This document shows positions 1 to 8,705 of a stretch of DNA of 34,217 nt, piece by piece (position 1 is the stretch's first letter; every line of letters starts with the position of its first letter). This DNA comes from Sphingomonadales bacterium 28-55-16. Lineage in GTDB: Bacteria > Pseudomonadota > Alphaproteobacteria > Sphingomonadales > Sphingomonadaceae. The stretch is from assembly GCA_002278855.1 (NCBI GenBank), contig NCGG01000018.1:1-34217 (forward strand), given 5' to 3'. A program made the position numbers and the translations under genes. The notes under the pieces were generated by a model. The model had not been told where the DNA came from. It worked only from the letters and a program-made list of their open reading frames with translations, and searched no databases.

Positions 1-74
1 GGCTCCGCGAACGTAGCCGTAGCCGGACAGGCCAGCGCCGCCGCCAGCAAGGCGGTGCGCAATTTGGGAAACAT
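1..74 (-). CDS. czcC: CzcC-like outer-membrane efflux protein, N-terminal fragment cut by window edge
   Basis: Only the first 24 codons are in the window. They encode a signal peptide (MFPKLRTALLAAALACPATA) followed by a TFAEP junction, which matches the NAEP junction of the complete czcC gene at 8706-9914. The ribosome-binding region (CAGGAGTTTTAACATG) is nearly identical to that of the complete copy, and a czcI-like gene lies just upstream in both cases. The protein would be the outer-membrane channel of a second CzcCBA-type RND pump, whose remaining genes should lie beyond the left edge. The identification rests on a short fragment plus context. Confidence 0.6.
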   Translation of the reverse strand, partial: MFPKLRTALLAAALACPATATFAE

Positions 75-105
75 GTTAAAACTCCTGAACCGTGGACGCG
101 TTCAA

Positions 106-123
106 GGGCCGGGCGCGCGGCCC
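106..123 (-). other. GC-rich hairpin between czcI-like gene and second czcC
   Basis: The arms GGGCCG (106-111) and CGGCCC (118-123) form a perfect 6-bp stem in the 65-nt gap between the czcI-like stop and the czcC start. The equivalent gap of the other czcI-czcC pair also holds a hairpin (9949-9966). No U-tract follows. It may modulate read-through or mRNA decay, which is inference. Confidence 0.35.
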
Positions 124-139
124 GCCCTCATGGCGCGGT

Positions 140-472
140 TCAGGCGGAGGGTGGTTGGGTGGGTGGCGCCTGACTGAAAGAGGTCAGCACGTCGGTCTTC
201 ACGAACAAAAATTGCTTCTTCGAAGCAAACGCGCTTCCCAAAAGACTGTCATGAACCGTTGCAAGCACAGGTGGCAGATGAGAGTGGGTATTGCTTTCGG
301 CATTGCCTGGTGAAGACTGGTTGTCTCGACGATGATCTTCTGATGCCGCTTCAGCAGCCGAAATCTCGCCTGACGAATGTGCATGTGAATCCTCGGGATG
401 CGCCATTGCCGGGGCGTGAGACATCCCCGCGACAAGCGCTATACCAAGAACAAGAGACATCACCCAACGCAT
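140..472 (-). CDS. CzcI-like small secreted protein (second copy)
   Basis: This 110-aa protein has a signal peptide (about residues 1-24, ending AMAHP), then a His/Glu/Ser-rich stretch and a C-terminal tail ending SQAPPTQPPSA. The start is supported by AAGGGAG 5 nt upstream. The same layout and tail (SQAPPTEPPAA) occur in the protein at 9983-10372, which also directly precedes czcC, so the two are paralogous. CzcI is known as a small periplasmic protein at the head of czc operons that affects their expression. I infer a similar regulatory or metal-binding role, but the resemblance to classical CzcI is positional rather than motif-based. It lies 65 nt upstream of the czcC fragment and is probably cotranscribed with it. 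Confidence 0.6.
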   Translation of the reverse strand: MRWVMSLVLGIALVAGMSHAPAMAHPEDSHAHSSGEISAAEAASEDHRRDNQSSPGNAESNTHSHLPPVLATVHDSLLGSAFASKKQFLFVKTDVLTSFSQAPPTQPPSA

Positions 473-1246
473 ATTGGCTCCCTTTATCTGGTAGCTGAAC
501 GGAGGTCAAATGCTATTTCAGCCAGATGCAAGATTCGTCCGGCGGATGTCTCGCAGATAGGGTTGGAGCTAACCTCAACAATCGGTGATCAATACCTGTT
601 CTCATCGTCGAAGCGAGCGAACCTCGCCAATATAATGGCCATAAAGAGAATATTTCGAGACGCCCCTTATCGGCCTGTCAATGTCCGCCTTCCTTATAGC
701 GTTGCGCTTCGTCGAATTTCATCCTCGGCGCGAATTTGGGCGTGAAGTTGTTCGGGACCGAACTCCGCAATGGGGTTGCCATTTACGATAAAGCTTAAGG
801 TTCCCTCTACCGTGAGGATGTTTGCATAGGCAACTTACCGACATGCCACGCAGGCTGCGCTTTAAAGGATGAGGGACATCACAGGCTCCAGTACGCCCTG
901 TGCGCGAGCCGTTTCCAAAATGCTGACAAGTGGATGCCCGCTGCGATGGCGCCTAAATCGATCAGGGCGCTCCGCACACTGGCCCGTTCATTTCAATCTT
1001 CTGGATATATTTTCGAAGCGAAACACGTCATTAAGACCGCAAATCGGCGAATATGATTTAGCCGTGGGCGCGGTCGGGGGGTCCAGCGCCCACGGCAAGG
1101 CCCATTCCGCTGCGAACCAGGACTTCTTCTCATTTGGAAGCCTCGAGCGGCACGTCGAGCGGGGGCCGATTGGATTTGAAAAATGCTCCGCATGCCCAAA
1201 AATCGGTAAGGAAGTGGAGCGCATGGCTGCTGGATTGGGTAGGTGG
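473..1246. other. 774-bp region without a convincing gene
   Basis: This region lies between the czcD stop and the second czcI-like gene. It contains open frames on both strands, but none has a plausible start site, a signal peptide or a recognisable family. The only structure I see is the 11-bp inverted repeat at 1061-1096. The promoter of the second czcI-czcC cluster should lie in its left part, upstream of 472 on the minus strand. No clear MerR or ECF-type element was found. Confidence 0.5.
1061..1096 (-). terminator. Possible terminator hairpin downstream of czcD
   Basis: A perfect 11-bp inverted repeat (GCCGTGGGCGC at 1061-1071, GCGCCCACGGC at 1086-1096) with a 14-nt loop lies 151 nt past the czcD stop. 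No U-tract follows on either strand, so Rho-independent termination is uncertain. It has the same stem and loop lengths as the hairpin after czcA (4177-4212). Confidence 0.4.
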
Positions 1247-2173
1247 TCACGCATGGAGTGCTTCGGTATCCCTGCACGGGATGGTTTCGGTTTGAAGCGT
1301 TACGTGATGGATGCTGTATTGCTTTTCGAGCATTTCTGCGACGGCTGTGCGAACCGCTTCGCCTGTTGCCTCCGATTGAAGCACCAGATGCGCTGTTAAA
1401 CTGGCATCGTCGCCTGCGACCGACCAAATATGCAGATCGTGAACACTAGCCACGCCGAAAACGCCATTGATTGACGCCCTTACCTTTGCCAAGTCGAGAT
1501 TGCGCGGCACGCCTTGAAGCAGGATGTGCGTTGTGTCGCGTAACAAGGTCCAGGTGCGCGGAAGCACCCACAGCCCTATTGCAATGGCAACGATAGGATC
1601 GATCCAGGTTTTGTCCGTTAGCCAGATCGCAATGGCGGCTGCAATAACGCCAATTGACCCAAGCATGTCGGCCCAGACTTCGAGATAGGCACCTTTCATG
1701 TTGAGGCTAGTTTCTTTGCCGCCCGCCAAGACCCGCATGGCGATAAGGTTCACGACAAGTCCGAGGCTAGCAACCGCCAGCATACCAATTGATTCCACCG
1801 GTTGCGGGTCGAAGAAACGCGAGATGCCCTCATACAGCACATAGCCCGCGACCACGAACAGCAGCACCGCGTTGAACGCTGCGGCTAATATCTCGAAGCG
1901 GCGATAGCCATAGGTTCGCTGTGCATCTGCGGACCGCTGTCCAATTCGCACAGCGACGAGCGCAATGGCGAGTGCGGCGGCATCAGTGAACATGTGAGCG
2001 GCATCGGACAGCAGCGCGAGGCTGTTGAACCAATATGCGCCAACAAGTTCTGCAATGAGAAAGCTGCCGGTAAGACTGAGCGCAATCGCCAGACTACGCG
2101 TGTTGGCGCCATTGGTATGACTATGGCCTGGAGAACCATGTCCCTGATCGCCGTGATTATGTTCCGCGCCCAT
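1247..2173 (-). CDS. czcD: CzcD-type cation diffusion facilitator (Zn/Cd/Co exporter)
   Basis: This 308-aa inner-membrane antiporter exports Zn2+/Cd2+/Co2+ from the cytoplasm in exchange for protons. The N-terminus is His-rich (HNHGDQGHGSPGHSH). Transmembrane helix 2 carries H60-x3-D64 (SDAAHMFTD), and helix 5 carries the CzcD-style sequence AYLEVWADMLGS with the conserved Asp. The cytoplasmic domain contains HDLHIWSV, and the C-terminus contains HHVTLQTE. The length is normal for the family, and the sequence closely resembles Cupriavidus CzcD as I remember it. It starts 1 nt after the P-type ATPase stop, with AAGGGAT as ribosome-binding site inside the ATPase 3' end, so the two are translationally coupled. 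Confidence 0.92.
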   Translation of the reverse strand: MGAEHNHGDQGHGSPGHSHTNGANTRSLAIALSLTGSFLIAELVGAYWFNSLALLSDAAHMFTDAAALAIALVAVRIGQRSADAQRTYGYRRFEILAAAFNAVLLFVVAGYVLYEGISRFFDPQPVESIGMLAVASLGLVVNLIAMRVLAGGKETSLNMKGAYLEVWADMLGSIGVIAAAIAIWLTDKTWIDPIVAIAIGLWVLPRTWTLLRDTTHILLQGVPRNLDLAKVRASINGVFGVASVHDLHIWSVAGDDASLTAHLVLQSEATGEAVRTAVAEMLEKQYSIHHVTLQTETIPCRDTEALHA

Positions 2174-2174
2174 G

Positions 2175-4103
2175 TCAGATATCCCTTGCCGGAGCCGAAG
2201 TGCTAACGTCTTGTGCCGGTTTGAAGGTCCAGAACAGCAAAAGTGCGTTGATCGTCACAAGAATCGTGGCTCCCGTATCTGCGATGATTGCTGTCCACAA
2301 ATTGGTGATGCCAAATACTGCCAGAACAAGGAAAACCAGCTTCAATCCAACCGCGAGCACAATATTGACGATGATCGTGCTACGTGTTTTGCGGGCTAAG
2401 CGGATGGCGTCTGGAACAGCCAGCAGTCTATCCCTTAAGAGCCCGACATCGGCAGTCTCGATAGCAACGTCGGTTCCGCCACCCATTGCAAGGCCCAGCG
2501 AAGCTGTCGCCAGAGCCGGTGCATCATTGACCCCGTCGCCAACCATTAAAATCGGCATTTCGGCTTTTAGCGCAGCGATCCGGTCAAGCTTGTCAGCAGG
2601 CATGAGTTCGCCTTCCGCCTCCATGCCGAGAGGTGCTGCCACAGCCGTCGCAGTCCGCTGGTTATCACCGCTGAGCATAAGAGATTTGATGCCGAGTGCT
2701 GTGAGCGCGGCAATCGCAGGTTTTGAATCTGTCCGCGGCTCATCCCTGCTGGCAATAATGCCGACAAATTTGGTGTCGGCGAACAACACGGCAATCGTTT
2801 TGCCCTGCCGCTCGAGCGCATCTATTCGACTCATAATTTCAGGTGTGAGTGATTTCGACGCACGCGGGCTGAGCAGCGCGATCTTCACGCCATCAACAAT
2901 GCCTTCAACGCCTTCGCCCTGACGGATGACCACGTCGGTAGCTCCGGGAATTTCAATGCCCTTTGCCACAGCTTCGGCAACGATGCCGCGTGCGACCGGA
3001 TGGGACAGACCCGTTTCGACCGCTGCGGCAAGTCTCAGAACCTCGGTTGCATCTCCTTCAACATCGGTGACGACCGGATGACCCAAGGTGAGCGTTCCGG
3101 TCTTGTCGAATGCTGCAATCTTGATCTTGGCAAGCATTTCAAGCGCTGCGCCGCTTTTGATAAGAATCCCGTGCCGCGCAGCCGTGGCGATGCCGGTTGC
3201 AATAGCGGCAGGTGTCGAGAGCACCAGCGCACAAGGACATGCAATCAACAACACCGTGAGCGCACGGTATATCCATGTTGACCACTCACCGCCCATAAGC
3301 ATTGGTGGTACTACGGCGATGAGCGCTGCGATCAGTATAGCAGCCGGCGTATAATATGCGCTGAAACTGTCGATGAAGCGCGCCGTGGGCGCGGTGCTGG
3401 CTTGTGCTTGCGCTACCAAATCACCGATGCGGGCAACGACGCTGTTGCTGGCATCCTTGGTTACGGTGACCTTCAGTTGGCCGTCGCCGTTTATACTGCC
3501 TGCAAAAACCGGTGCGCCAATGCCCTTGTCGACCGCTGACGATTCTCCCGTAATCGCGGCCTCGTTCAGATCAGACCGGCCATCTACGATTGTTCCGTCC
3601 GCTGCGAGACGATCACCGGGTGCCACCAGCATCACCATGTTGACGGTCAAGGACGTGACGGGAACCGTCTTGCGCTCGCCGCCTACTTCTATCGTTGCTT
3701 CGGACGGCAATAATTGCGCCAAGGCGGTTAGACCGGAACGGGCACGCGCAGCAGCGAACCCTTCGAGCAGTTCGCCGAGCGAGAACAACGCGACCACAAC
3801 AACTGCCTCGGCACCTGCATCAATCGGCAACGCGCCGACAACCGCAATCGTGACCAGCGTTTCGATGCTGAAAGGCCTACCCTTTAATGCCTTTTCCAAT
3901 GCCGATTTTGCAAACGGTAAAACAGCAATAAGTGCGCCAATGGCATAAGCCCAATCGCCCCAAGCCGGAACCAACACGCCAATCAAATAAGCCAGCCCGG
4001 CACAAATACAGGCAAGGATGAAAATCCGAAGTCCATTCGCCGAACCATGTTCATGCCCGTCACCATCTGTGTGGGTCTCAATCGGCGCTTCAGCTTTGAT
4101 CAC
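2175..4103 (-). CDS. zntA: P1B-2 type Zn/Cd/Pb-exporting ATPase without HMA domain
   Basis: This 642-aa heavy-metal P-type ATPase pumps Zn2+/Cd2+/Pb2+ out across the inner membrane. Motifs seen are TGES (about 185), CPC in helix 6 (about 289), the phosphorylation site DKTGTLT (about 333), the SHPVA motif, GDGVNDAP, and the helix-8 signature ADTGATILVTINALLL typical of the Zn/Cd/Pb group. The usual N-terminal HMA domain with CxxC is absent. Only a short His/Asp-rich leader (HTDGDGHEHG) remains. I chose a GTG start at 4103 because GAAGGA sits 7 nt upstream. The longer frame would need a TTG start with no ribosome-binding site. It follows czcA by 132 nt and precedes czcD by 1 nt. Confidence 0.9.
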   Translation of the reverse strand: MIKAEAPIETHTDGDGHEHGSANGLRIFILACICAGLAYLIGVLVPAWGDWAYAIGALIAVLPFAKSALEKALKGRPFSIETLVTIAVVGALPIDAGAEAVVVVALFSLGELLEGFAAARARSGLTALAQLLPSEATIEVGGERKTVPVTSLTVNMVMLVAPGDRLAADGTIVDGRSDLNEAAITGESSAVDKGIGAPVFAGSINGDGQLKVTVTKDASNSVVARIGDLVAQAQASTAPTARFIDSFSAYYTPAAILIAALIAVVPPMLMGGEWSTWIYRALTVLLIACPCALVLSTPAAIATGIATAARHGILIKSGAALEMLAKIKIAAFDKTGTLTLGHPVVTDVEGDATEVLRLAAAVETGLSHPVARGIVAEAVAKGIEIPGATDVVIRQGEGVEGIVDGVKIALLSPRASKSLTPEIMSRIDALERQGKTIAVLFADTKFVGIIASRDEPRTDSKPAIAALTALGIKSLMLSGDNQRTATAVAAPLGMEAEGELMPADKLDRIAALKAEMPILMVGDGVNDAPALATASLGLAMGGGTDVAIETADVGLLRDRLLAVPDAIRLARKTRSTIIVNIVLAVGLKLVFLVLAVFGITNLWTAIIADTGATILVTINALLLFWTFKPAQDVSTSAPARDI

Positions 4104-4176
4104 ATATATTCCTTCAAAAAGTATCGGACAGCAAATCAATCGTTGTCAGTGCACTGAACTTACGCCTGAACTGTTT

Positions 4177-4212
4177 TATGAGGCCGGCCCATATTTGGGT
4201 TCCGGCCTCATA
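4177..4212 (-). terminator. Hairpin between czcA and zntA
   Basis: A perfect 11-bp inverted repeat (TATGAGGCCGG at 4177-4187, CCGGCCTCATA at 4202-4212) has a 14-nt loop that can pair further (CCC/GGG). It lies 23 nt after the czcA stop in the 132-nt gap before zntA. No U-tract follows in the minus direction, so it may be an RNA-processing or partial read-through element rather than a full terminator. Confidence 0.45.
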
Positions 4213-4235
4213 GCGGGTATGAACTGTTCCCGCGC

Positions 4236-7200
4236 TTATGCCGGCTCTGCACCTTTGTCGTCATCGCTCACGAACATCCGCTCTCCTGTAGTTGTCACGT
4301 CGCTGTAATCGCCCGCAACATGCTGTTTATGACGACCGCGCAGCAACAGATGACTGATCGCAGGCAACACGAAAAGCGTCAGCAGGGTAGACGTAATCAA
4401 CCCGCCGATCACGACAATCGCTAATGGCTTCTGCACTTCTGCACCGACACCCGTTGCAATCGCCATCGGGACAAAACCTATGGCCGGAACAATACCGGTC
4501 ATGAGGACCGCGCGAACGCGCTCCATCGTGCCTTCGCTAATTGCCGTATCGATCGGTTTGCCTTCGTCTATGCGCTGGTTGATGCTCGACATCACGACCA
4601 GCCCGTTCAGCACCGTCACACCCGAAAGCACGATGAACCCGACCGCCGCCGATACCGAGAAAGGTAATCCGGTCAACAGCAACGCAAACACGCCGCCAGC
4701 AAGCGCCAAGGGTATTGCGGAATAAACCGCAATCGCCTGACGCACGCCGCCAAGTGCCATGAACAATATGCCGAAGATGGCGGCAAAGATGATCGGGATG
4801 ACTATCGACAACCGTGCCGAAGCGGCTTGCAGATTTTCAAACTGACCGCCCCATTCAATAAAGCTGCCGGTCGGTAGCTTCACTTGCGCGTCTACCTTCT
4901 CCTGCGCCTCTGCAACAAACGATCCCAGATCGTTGCCGCGCACATTGGCCTGCACGACCACCCGGCGTTGGCCGTTTTCGCGGCTAACCTGGTTCAGGCC
5001 CTCGGAGAAGCCGAACTGGGCCAGTTCGCTTAATGGCACCGACGCCCGAGCACCGCCTTCCCCGGGCAGCAGCACAGGAAGCGCTCCTACCGCATCGAGA
5101 TCGTCACGCGTTGCCCCGTCAAGCCGGACGACGATGTCGAAGCGCCGGTCCCCTTCAAACACGATGCCAGCTTCGCGCCCGCCAAGAGCGGCAGACACGG
5201 TGTCGCTGACATCCTGAAGCGTTAAACCATAGCGTGCGATAGCGTTACGGTCGAACTGGACGTCAAGGACCGGGAATCCAGCCGTTTGTTCAACCTTGAC
5301 GTCAGCAGCACCCGGCACGGTTCCAATAATGGCTGCCACCTGATTTGCTGTCCGGCCCATTTCATCGAGATTGTCGCCATATATCTTGATGGCGACATCG
5401 CCGCGCACACCAGCAATCAGTTCGTTAAAACGCAGCTGTATTGGTTGGCTGATCTCAAATGCGTTGCCAACCAACGGTTCCAATGCCTTTTCGACGCGCT
5501 CGATGACCTCGTCTTTGGTATCAACGCCCTCAGGCCATGCCTCGCGCGGCTTCAGAATGATGAAGGTATCTGATGCGTTCGGAGGCATCGGGTCGCTGGC
5601 CACTTCTGCGGTGCCGGTTTTGGAGTAGATGAACGCAACTTCAGGCAACGCAGAAACCGCTTTTTCAACCTTTAGCTGCATCTCCTGTGACTTGTTTAAC
5701 GAGGTTGAAGGAATACGAAGCGCCTGCATTGCCAGATTGCCCTCGCCCAGCACCGGTATGAACTCGCTACCGAGCATGGTGAAGACCAGAGCAGCGGCGG
5801 CAAATGTCCCGCCGCCTGCGCCAATCCAAGGCCACGGACGTGCAATGACACGTTGCAACACAGGCTCATAGCGCGTCTTTACCCAAGCAATCGCTTTCAC
5901 GTCCTTTTCGGCAACTTCGCCGCGAATGAGCAATGCCACCATTGCAGGCACGAACGTCAGCGAAGCAATGAACGCGCCAGCAAGTGCCAGCATCACCGTG
6001 ATCGCCATCGGCGAGAAGGTTTTACCTTCGACGCCGGTGAAGGTGAGCAACGGAACAAACACGAGGAAGATGATTGCCTGCCCGTAAATCGTCGGCTTCA
6101 CCATTTCACGAGACGCTTCAAACACCTCGTGCAGGCGTTCGGTCAGCGTGAGCATTCGCCCTTCATGATGCTGTCGCTCGGCAAGACGCCTCAAACAGTT
6201 TTCGATGATGATAATTGAACCATCGACAATCAGTCCGAAATCGAGCGCGCCAAGGCTCATCAGGTTACCCGGCGTGCCGGTAGCATTCATTCCCATCGCC
6301 ATCATCAGGAATGAAATCGGGATGACCAATGTGGCGATGATCGCAGCGCGGAAGTTGCCAAGGAGCCAAAAGAGCACTGCCGCAACAAGCAAGGCACCTT
6401 CGGCCAAATTCTTCTCGACGGTGCCAATTGTGGCATCAACGAGTTCGGAGCGGTTGAGCACCGGTTTCACGACGATACCCGGCGGCATCGACTTTGCGAC
6501 TTCTGTAAGCCGTTCCGCCGCCGCCGAGGCCACGAGCCGACTGTTGCCGTCTGCAAGCATCAAAACCGTTCCGACAACCAGTTCATTGCCATTTTCCGAT
6601 GCGGAACCGGTGCGCAGTTCGCCCCCAACTTTAACGGTTGCTACATCGCCAACCATGACAGGAACGCCGCCACGGCTTGCGACCGTAGCGCGAGATATTT
6701 CATCGACCGTCCGGATGCGGCCATCGGCGCGGACTAAAAAGGCTTCGCCGCCGCGTTCGACAAAGTTTGCGCCAACCGAGATATTAGCGCGCTCAAGCGC
6801 CTCAGCGAGCTCAGAAAAGGATATGCCGTAAGTGGCAAGTTTGGAGGCATCCGGTTGAACAACAAATTGCTTTTCATAGCCGCCGATCGAGTCGATCCCG
6901 GCAACACCCGACACCGAGCGAAGTTGCGGACGAATGACCCAATCCTGTATGGTCCGCAGATAACCGAGCTTGGCTACATCATCGGTCAGGGTTTCGCCGG
7001 TCGGCGTTAGGTACGACCCATCGGGCTGAAAACCCGGCTTACCTGCAACCTTTGGATTTTCCTTGGTTCCAGCCCTGGAATAATCAACGGTGTACATCAG
7101 GACTTCGCCAAGGCCGGTCGACACCGGTCCCATCTGCGGCTCAGCGCCTTCAGGCAATGTGCCTTTGGCCTGATTGAGCCGCTCGGCGACCTGCTGGCGC

Positions 7201-7517
7201 GCGAAATAGAGGTCGGTATGATCCTCGAAAATCACCGTAACCTGACTGAAACCGTTACGCGAAATCGAGCGTGAGGTTTCAAGCCCAGGAATCCCCGCCA
7301 TCGCGGTTTCAACCGGAAAGGTTACAAGCCGTTCAATGTCGAGCGGCCCCAGATTGGGTTCGACAGTATTGATCTGCACCTGCTTGTTTGTGATGTCGGG
7401 CACGGCATCAATCGGCAGCTTCAAAAGCTCCGACAGGCCGTAAGCCGAGATGATAAGCGTCAGGATGACCACGCCCCAGCGGAAGCGGATCGACGCGTCT
7501 AAAAGTTTATCGATCAT
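4236..7517 (-). CDS. czcA: CzcA-type heavy-metal RND efflux pump
   Basis: This 1093-aa proton-driven inner-membrane pump is the engine of the CzcCBA complex, exporting divalent cations from periplasm or cytoplasm to the outside. Helix 4 carries the metal-RND signature DFGLIVDGSIIIIEN (about 426-440) with the two Asp and one Glu of the CzcA proton path. The two large periplasmic loops and about 12 helices expected for the family are present, and the N-terminus (RWGVVILTLIIS) forms helix 1. I chose ATG at 7517, which comes 1 nt after the czcB stop with GGAG upstream; a longer frame starts inside czcB and is unlikely. The C-terminus has a short acidic tail. Confidence 0.95.
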   Translation of the reverse strand: MIDKLLDASIRFRWGVVILTLIISAYGLSELLKLPIDAVPDITNKQVQINTVEPNLGPLDIERLVTFPVETAMAGIPGLETSRSISRNGFSQVTVIFEDHTDLYFARQQVAERLNQAKGTLPEGAEPQMGPVSTGLGEVLMYTVDYSRAGTKENPKVAGKPGFQPDGSYLTPTGETLTDDVAKLGYLRTIQDWVIRPQLRSVSGVAGIDSIGGYEKQFVVQPDASKLATYGISFSELAEALERANISVGANFVERGGEAFLVRADGRIRTVDEISRATVASRGGVPVMVGDVATVKVGGELRTGSASENGNELVVGTVLMLADGNSRLVASAAAERLTEVAKSMPPGIVVKPVLNRSELVDATIGTVEKNLAEGALLVAAVLFWLLGNFRAAIIATLVIPISFLMMAMGMNATGTPGNLMSLGALDFGLIVDGSIIIIENCLRRLAERQHHEGRMLTLTERLHEVFEASREMVKPTIYGQAIIFLVFVPLLTFTGVEGKTFSPMAITVMLALAGAFIASLTFVPAMVALLIRGEVAEKDVKAIAWVKTRYEPVLQRVIARPWPWIGAGGGTFAAAALVFTMLGSEFIPVLGEGNLAMQALRIPSTSLNKSQEMQLKVEKAVSALPEVAFIYSKTGTAEVASDPMPPNASDTFIILKPREAWPEGVDTKDEVIERVEKALEPLVGNAFEISQPIQLRFNELIAGVRGDVAIKIYGDNLDEMGRTANQVAAIIGTVPGAADVKVEQTAGFPVLDVQFDRNAIARYGLTLQDVSDTVSAALGGREAGIVFEGDRRFDIVVRLDGATRDDLDAVGALPVLLPGEGGARASVPLSELAQFGFSEGLNQVSRENGQRRVVVQANVRGNDLGSFVAEAQEKVDAQVKLPTGSFIEWGGQFENLQAASARLSIVIPIIFAAIFGILFMALGGVRQAIAVYSAIPLALAGGVFALLLTGLPFSVSAAVGFIVLSGVTVLNGLVVMSSINQRIDEGKPIDTAISEGTMERVRAVLMTGIVPAIGFVPMAIATGVGAEVQKPLAIVVIGGLITSTLLTLFVLPAISHLLLRGRHKQHVAGDYSDVTTTGERMFVSDDDKGAEPA

Positions 7518-7518
7518 A

Positions 7519-8694
7519 TCAATGCTCCGCCTCGCCCTTGCCGAGTTCTGCTTTGAGCATGAACGCGCCCTTGGTGACGACGACGGCACCTGGTTTCAGT
7601 CCATCGACAATCTCGATACGGCCACCGCCACGCTTGCCAGTGACAACTGTCGTAGACTGAAAACCCTTGGCGGTTTTGACGAACACGACTTCCTTACCTT
7701 CAACGGTTTGCACCGCTTCCTCGGGTAATGCGATCAGGGTAGTATCGCCGCCGCCGCGTGGCGTGATGCGGGCGCGAAGACCTTGACCAGGCGTCAGCCC
7801 ACCGATGCCTTTCGGCGTAAGGACAATCGTTGCGGTCTTGCTTTCAGGGTCGAGGCTGGGTGTCGCGGAGCGGACCACGGCGTTGACAGTTTCGCTGCCA
7901 AGAAGTTCGATCACAGCGGTATCGCCGGGCTTGATACGCCGCGCGTCGGTGGCCAGCACTGATGCGTTAATCTGGATACGGTTCGGATCGGAAACGCGGA
8001 AGAGTTCTGTTCCTGCCAGCACGTAAGAACCCAGTTTGGCATCTGCCTTGGTAACACGGCCCGAAATCAGGCTGATGACGCCCAAGGTTCGGCCGTCTCC
8101 TGACACCTTCGCGGCGGAAGCGGCTGACTGTGAGCGCCGTGCTTCGGCCTCAGCTGCGGCCAACGCCGCTTGTGCGCCCTCCAAATCTTGCCGCGCCGTA
8201 ACCTTGGCGTCGAACAGCTTTTTCTCACGCGCATAGGTCGAACGGGCCAGCGCGAGATTGGCCGATGCCGAACTGCGTTCTGCGGCAATCGACGCGGCAT
8301 CGCGGCTTTCCATGACCGCCACTGCTTCACCGGCACGCACGAAGTCGCCCAGTTGGAGGTTGATGCGGACGACGGCTCCATCCGCACGTGCGGTCAGCAC
8401 TGCTTCGCCTTCGGGTGTCGAAGCGACGACGCCTTGTGCCAAAATCTCGGCACCCAATCCGCCCGATTGCAACGCCTCGGTCACGATACCAGCGGCTTTG
8501 GCGCGAGATTCCTCCATGAGGATTTGGCCTTCGACATGGCCTTCTTCTTCGGCCTCTTCGGCGGGCGCAGCAGCGGCAGCCGTAGTTTCCGGAGCGAACA
8601 TTGTGCGGCCAAGCATTATCCCGCCGCCACCAAGCACGAGCGCCGCAACGGCCACTCCAGCTGTAAGCTTGTTTCTGTTATTTTCGGTTTCCAT
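7519..8694 (-). CDS. czcB: CzcB-type periplasmic adaptor (membrane fusion protein)
   Basis: This 391-aa adaptor links the RND pump CzcA to the outer-membrane channel CzcC. The N-terminus has one membrane anchor (about residues 10-29, Ala/Gly-rich). Then come the lipoyl/barrel-sandwich halves (VVASTPEGEAVLTARADGAVV and the matching GVISLISGRVTKADAKLGS), separated by an Ala-rich coiled-coil hairpin (about 150-195), and a C-terminal beta-barrel and membrane-proximal domain. The ribosome-binding site is AAAGGA. It begins 11 nt after the czcC stop and ends 1 nt before czcA. It has a Glu-rich, not His-rich, stretch near the N-terminus (PAEEAEEEGHVEG). Confidence 0.93.
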   Translation of the reverse strand: METENNRNKLTAGVAVAALVLGGGGIMLGRTMFAPETTAAAAAPAEEAEEEGHVEGQILMEESRAKAAGIVTEALQSGGLGAEILAQGVVASTPEGEAVLTARADGAVVRINLQLGDFVRAGEAVAVMESRDAASIAAERSSASANLALARSTYAREKKLFDAKVTARQDLEGAQAALAAAEAEARRSQSAASAAKVSGDGRTLGVISLISGRVTKADAKLGSYVLAGTELFRVSDPNRIQINASVLATDARRIKPGDTAVIELLGSETVNAVVRSATPSLDPESKTATIVLTPKGIGGLTPGQGLRARITPRGGGDTTLIALPEEAVQTVEGKEVVFVKTAKGFQSTTVVTGKRGGGRIEIVDGLKPGAVVVTKGAFMLKAELGKGEAEH

Positions 8695-8705
8695 AAGATT
8701 GTCCT

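Noticed and set aside
843..880. TGAGGG word at about 870-875 as another ECF promoter
   Set aside because: At the same spacing the downstream hexamer reads TACGCC-like sequence instead of GCGTAT, and no gene follows in the right direction.
988..1254. 88-codon minus-strand frame downstream of czcD
   Set aside because: It begins inside czcD without a ribosome-binding site and spans the 1061-1096 hairpin. No family or signal peptide is visible.
869..1399. Long plus-strand open frame (176 codons) overlapping the czcD end
   Set aside because: No ribosome-binding site, no recognisable domain, and its 3' part is antisense to the well-supported czcD gene. The frame is probably open because of high GC.
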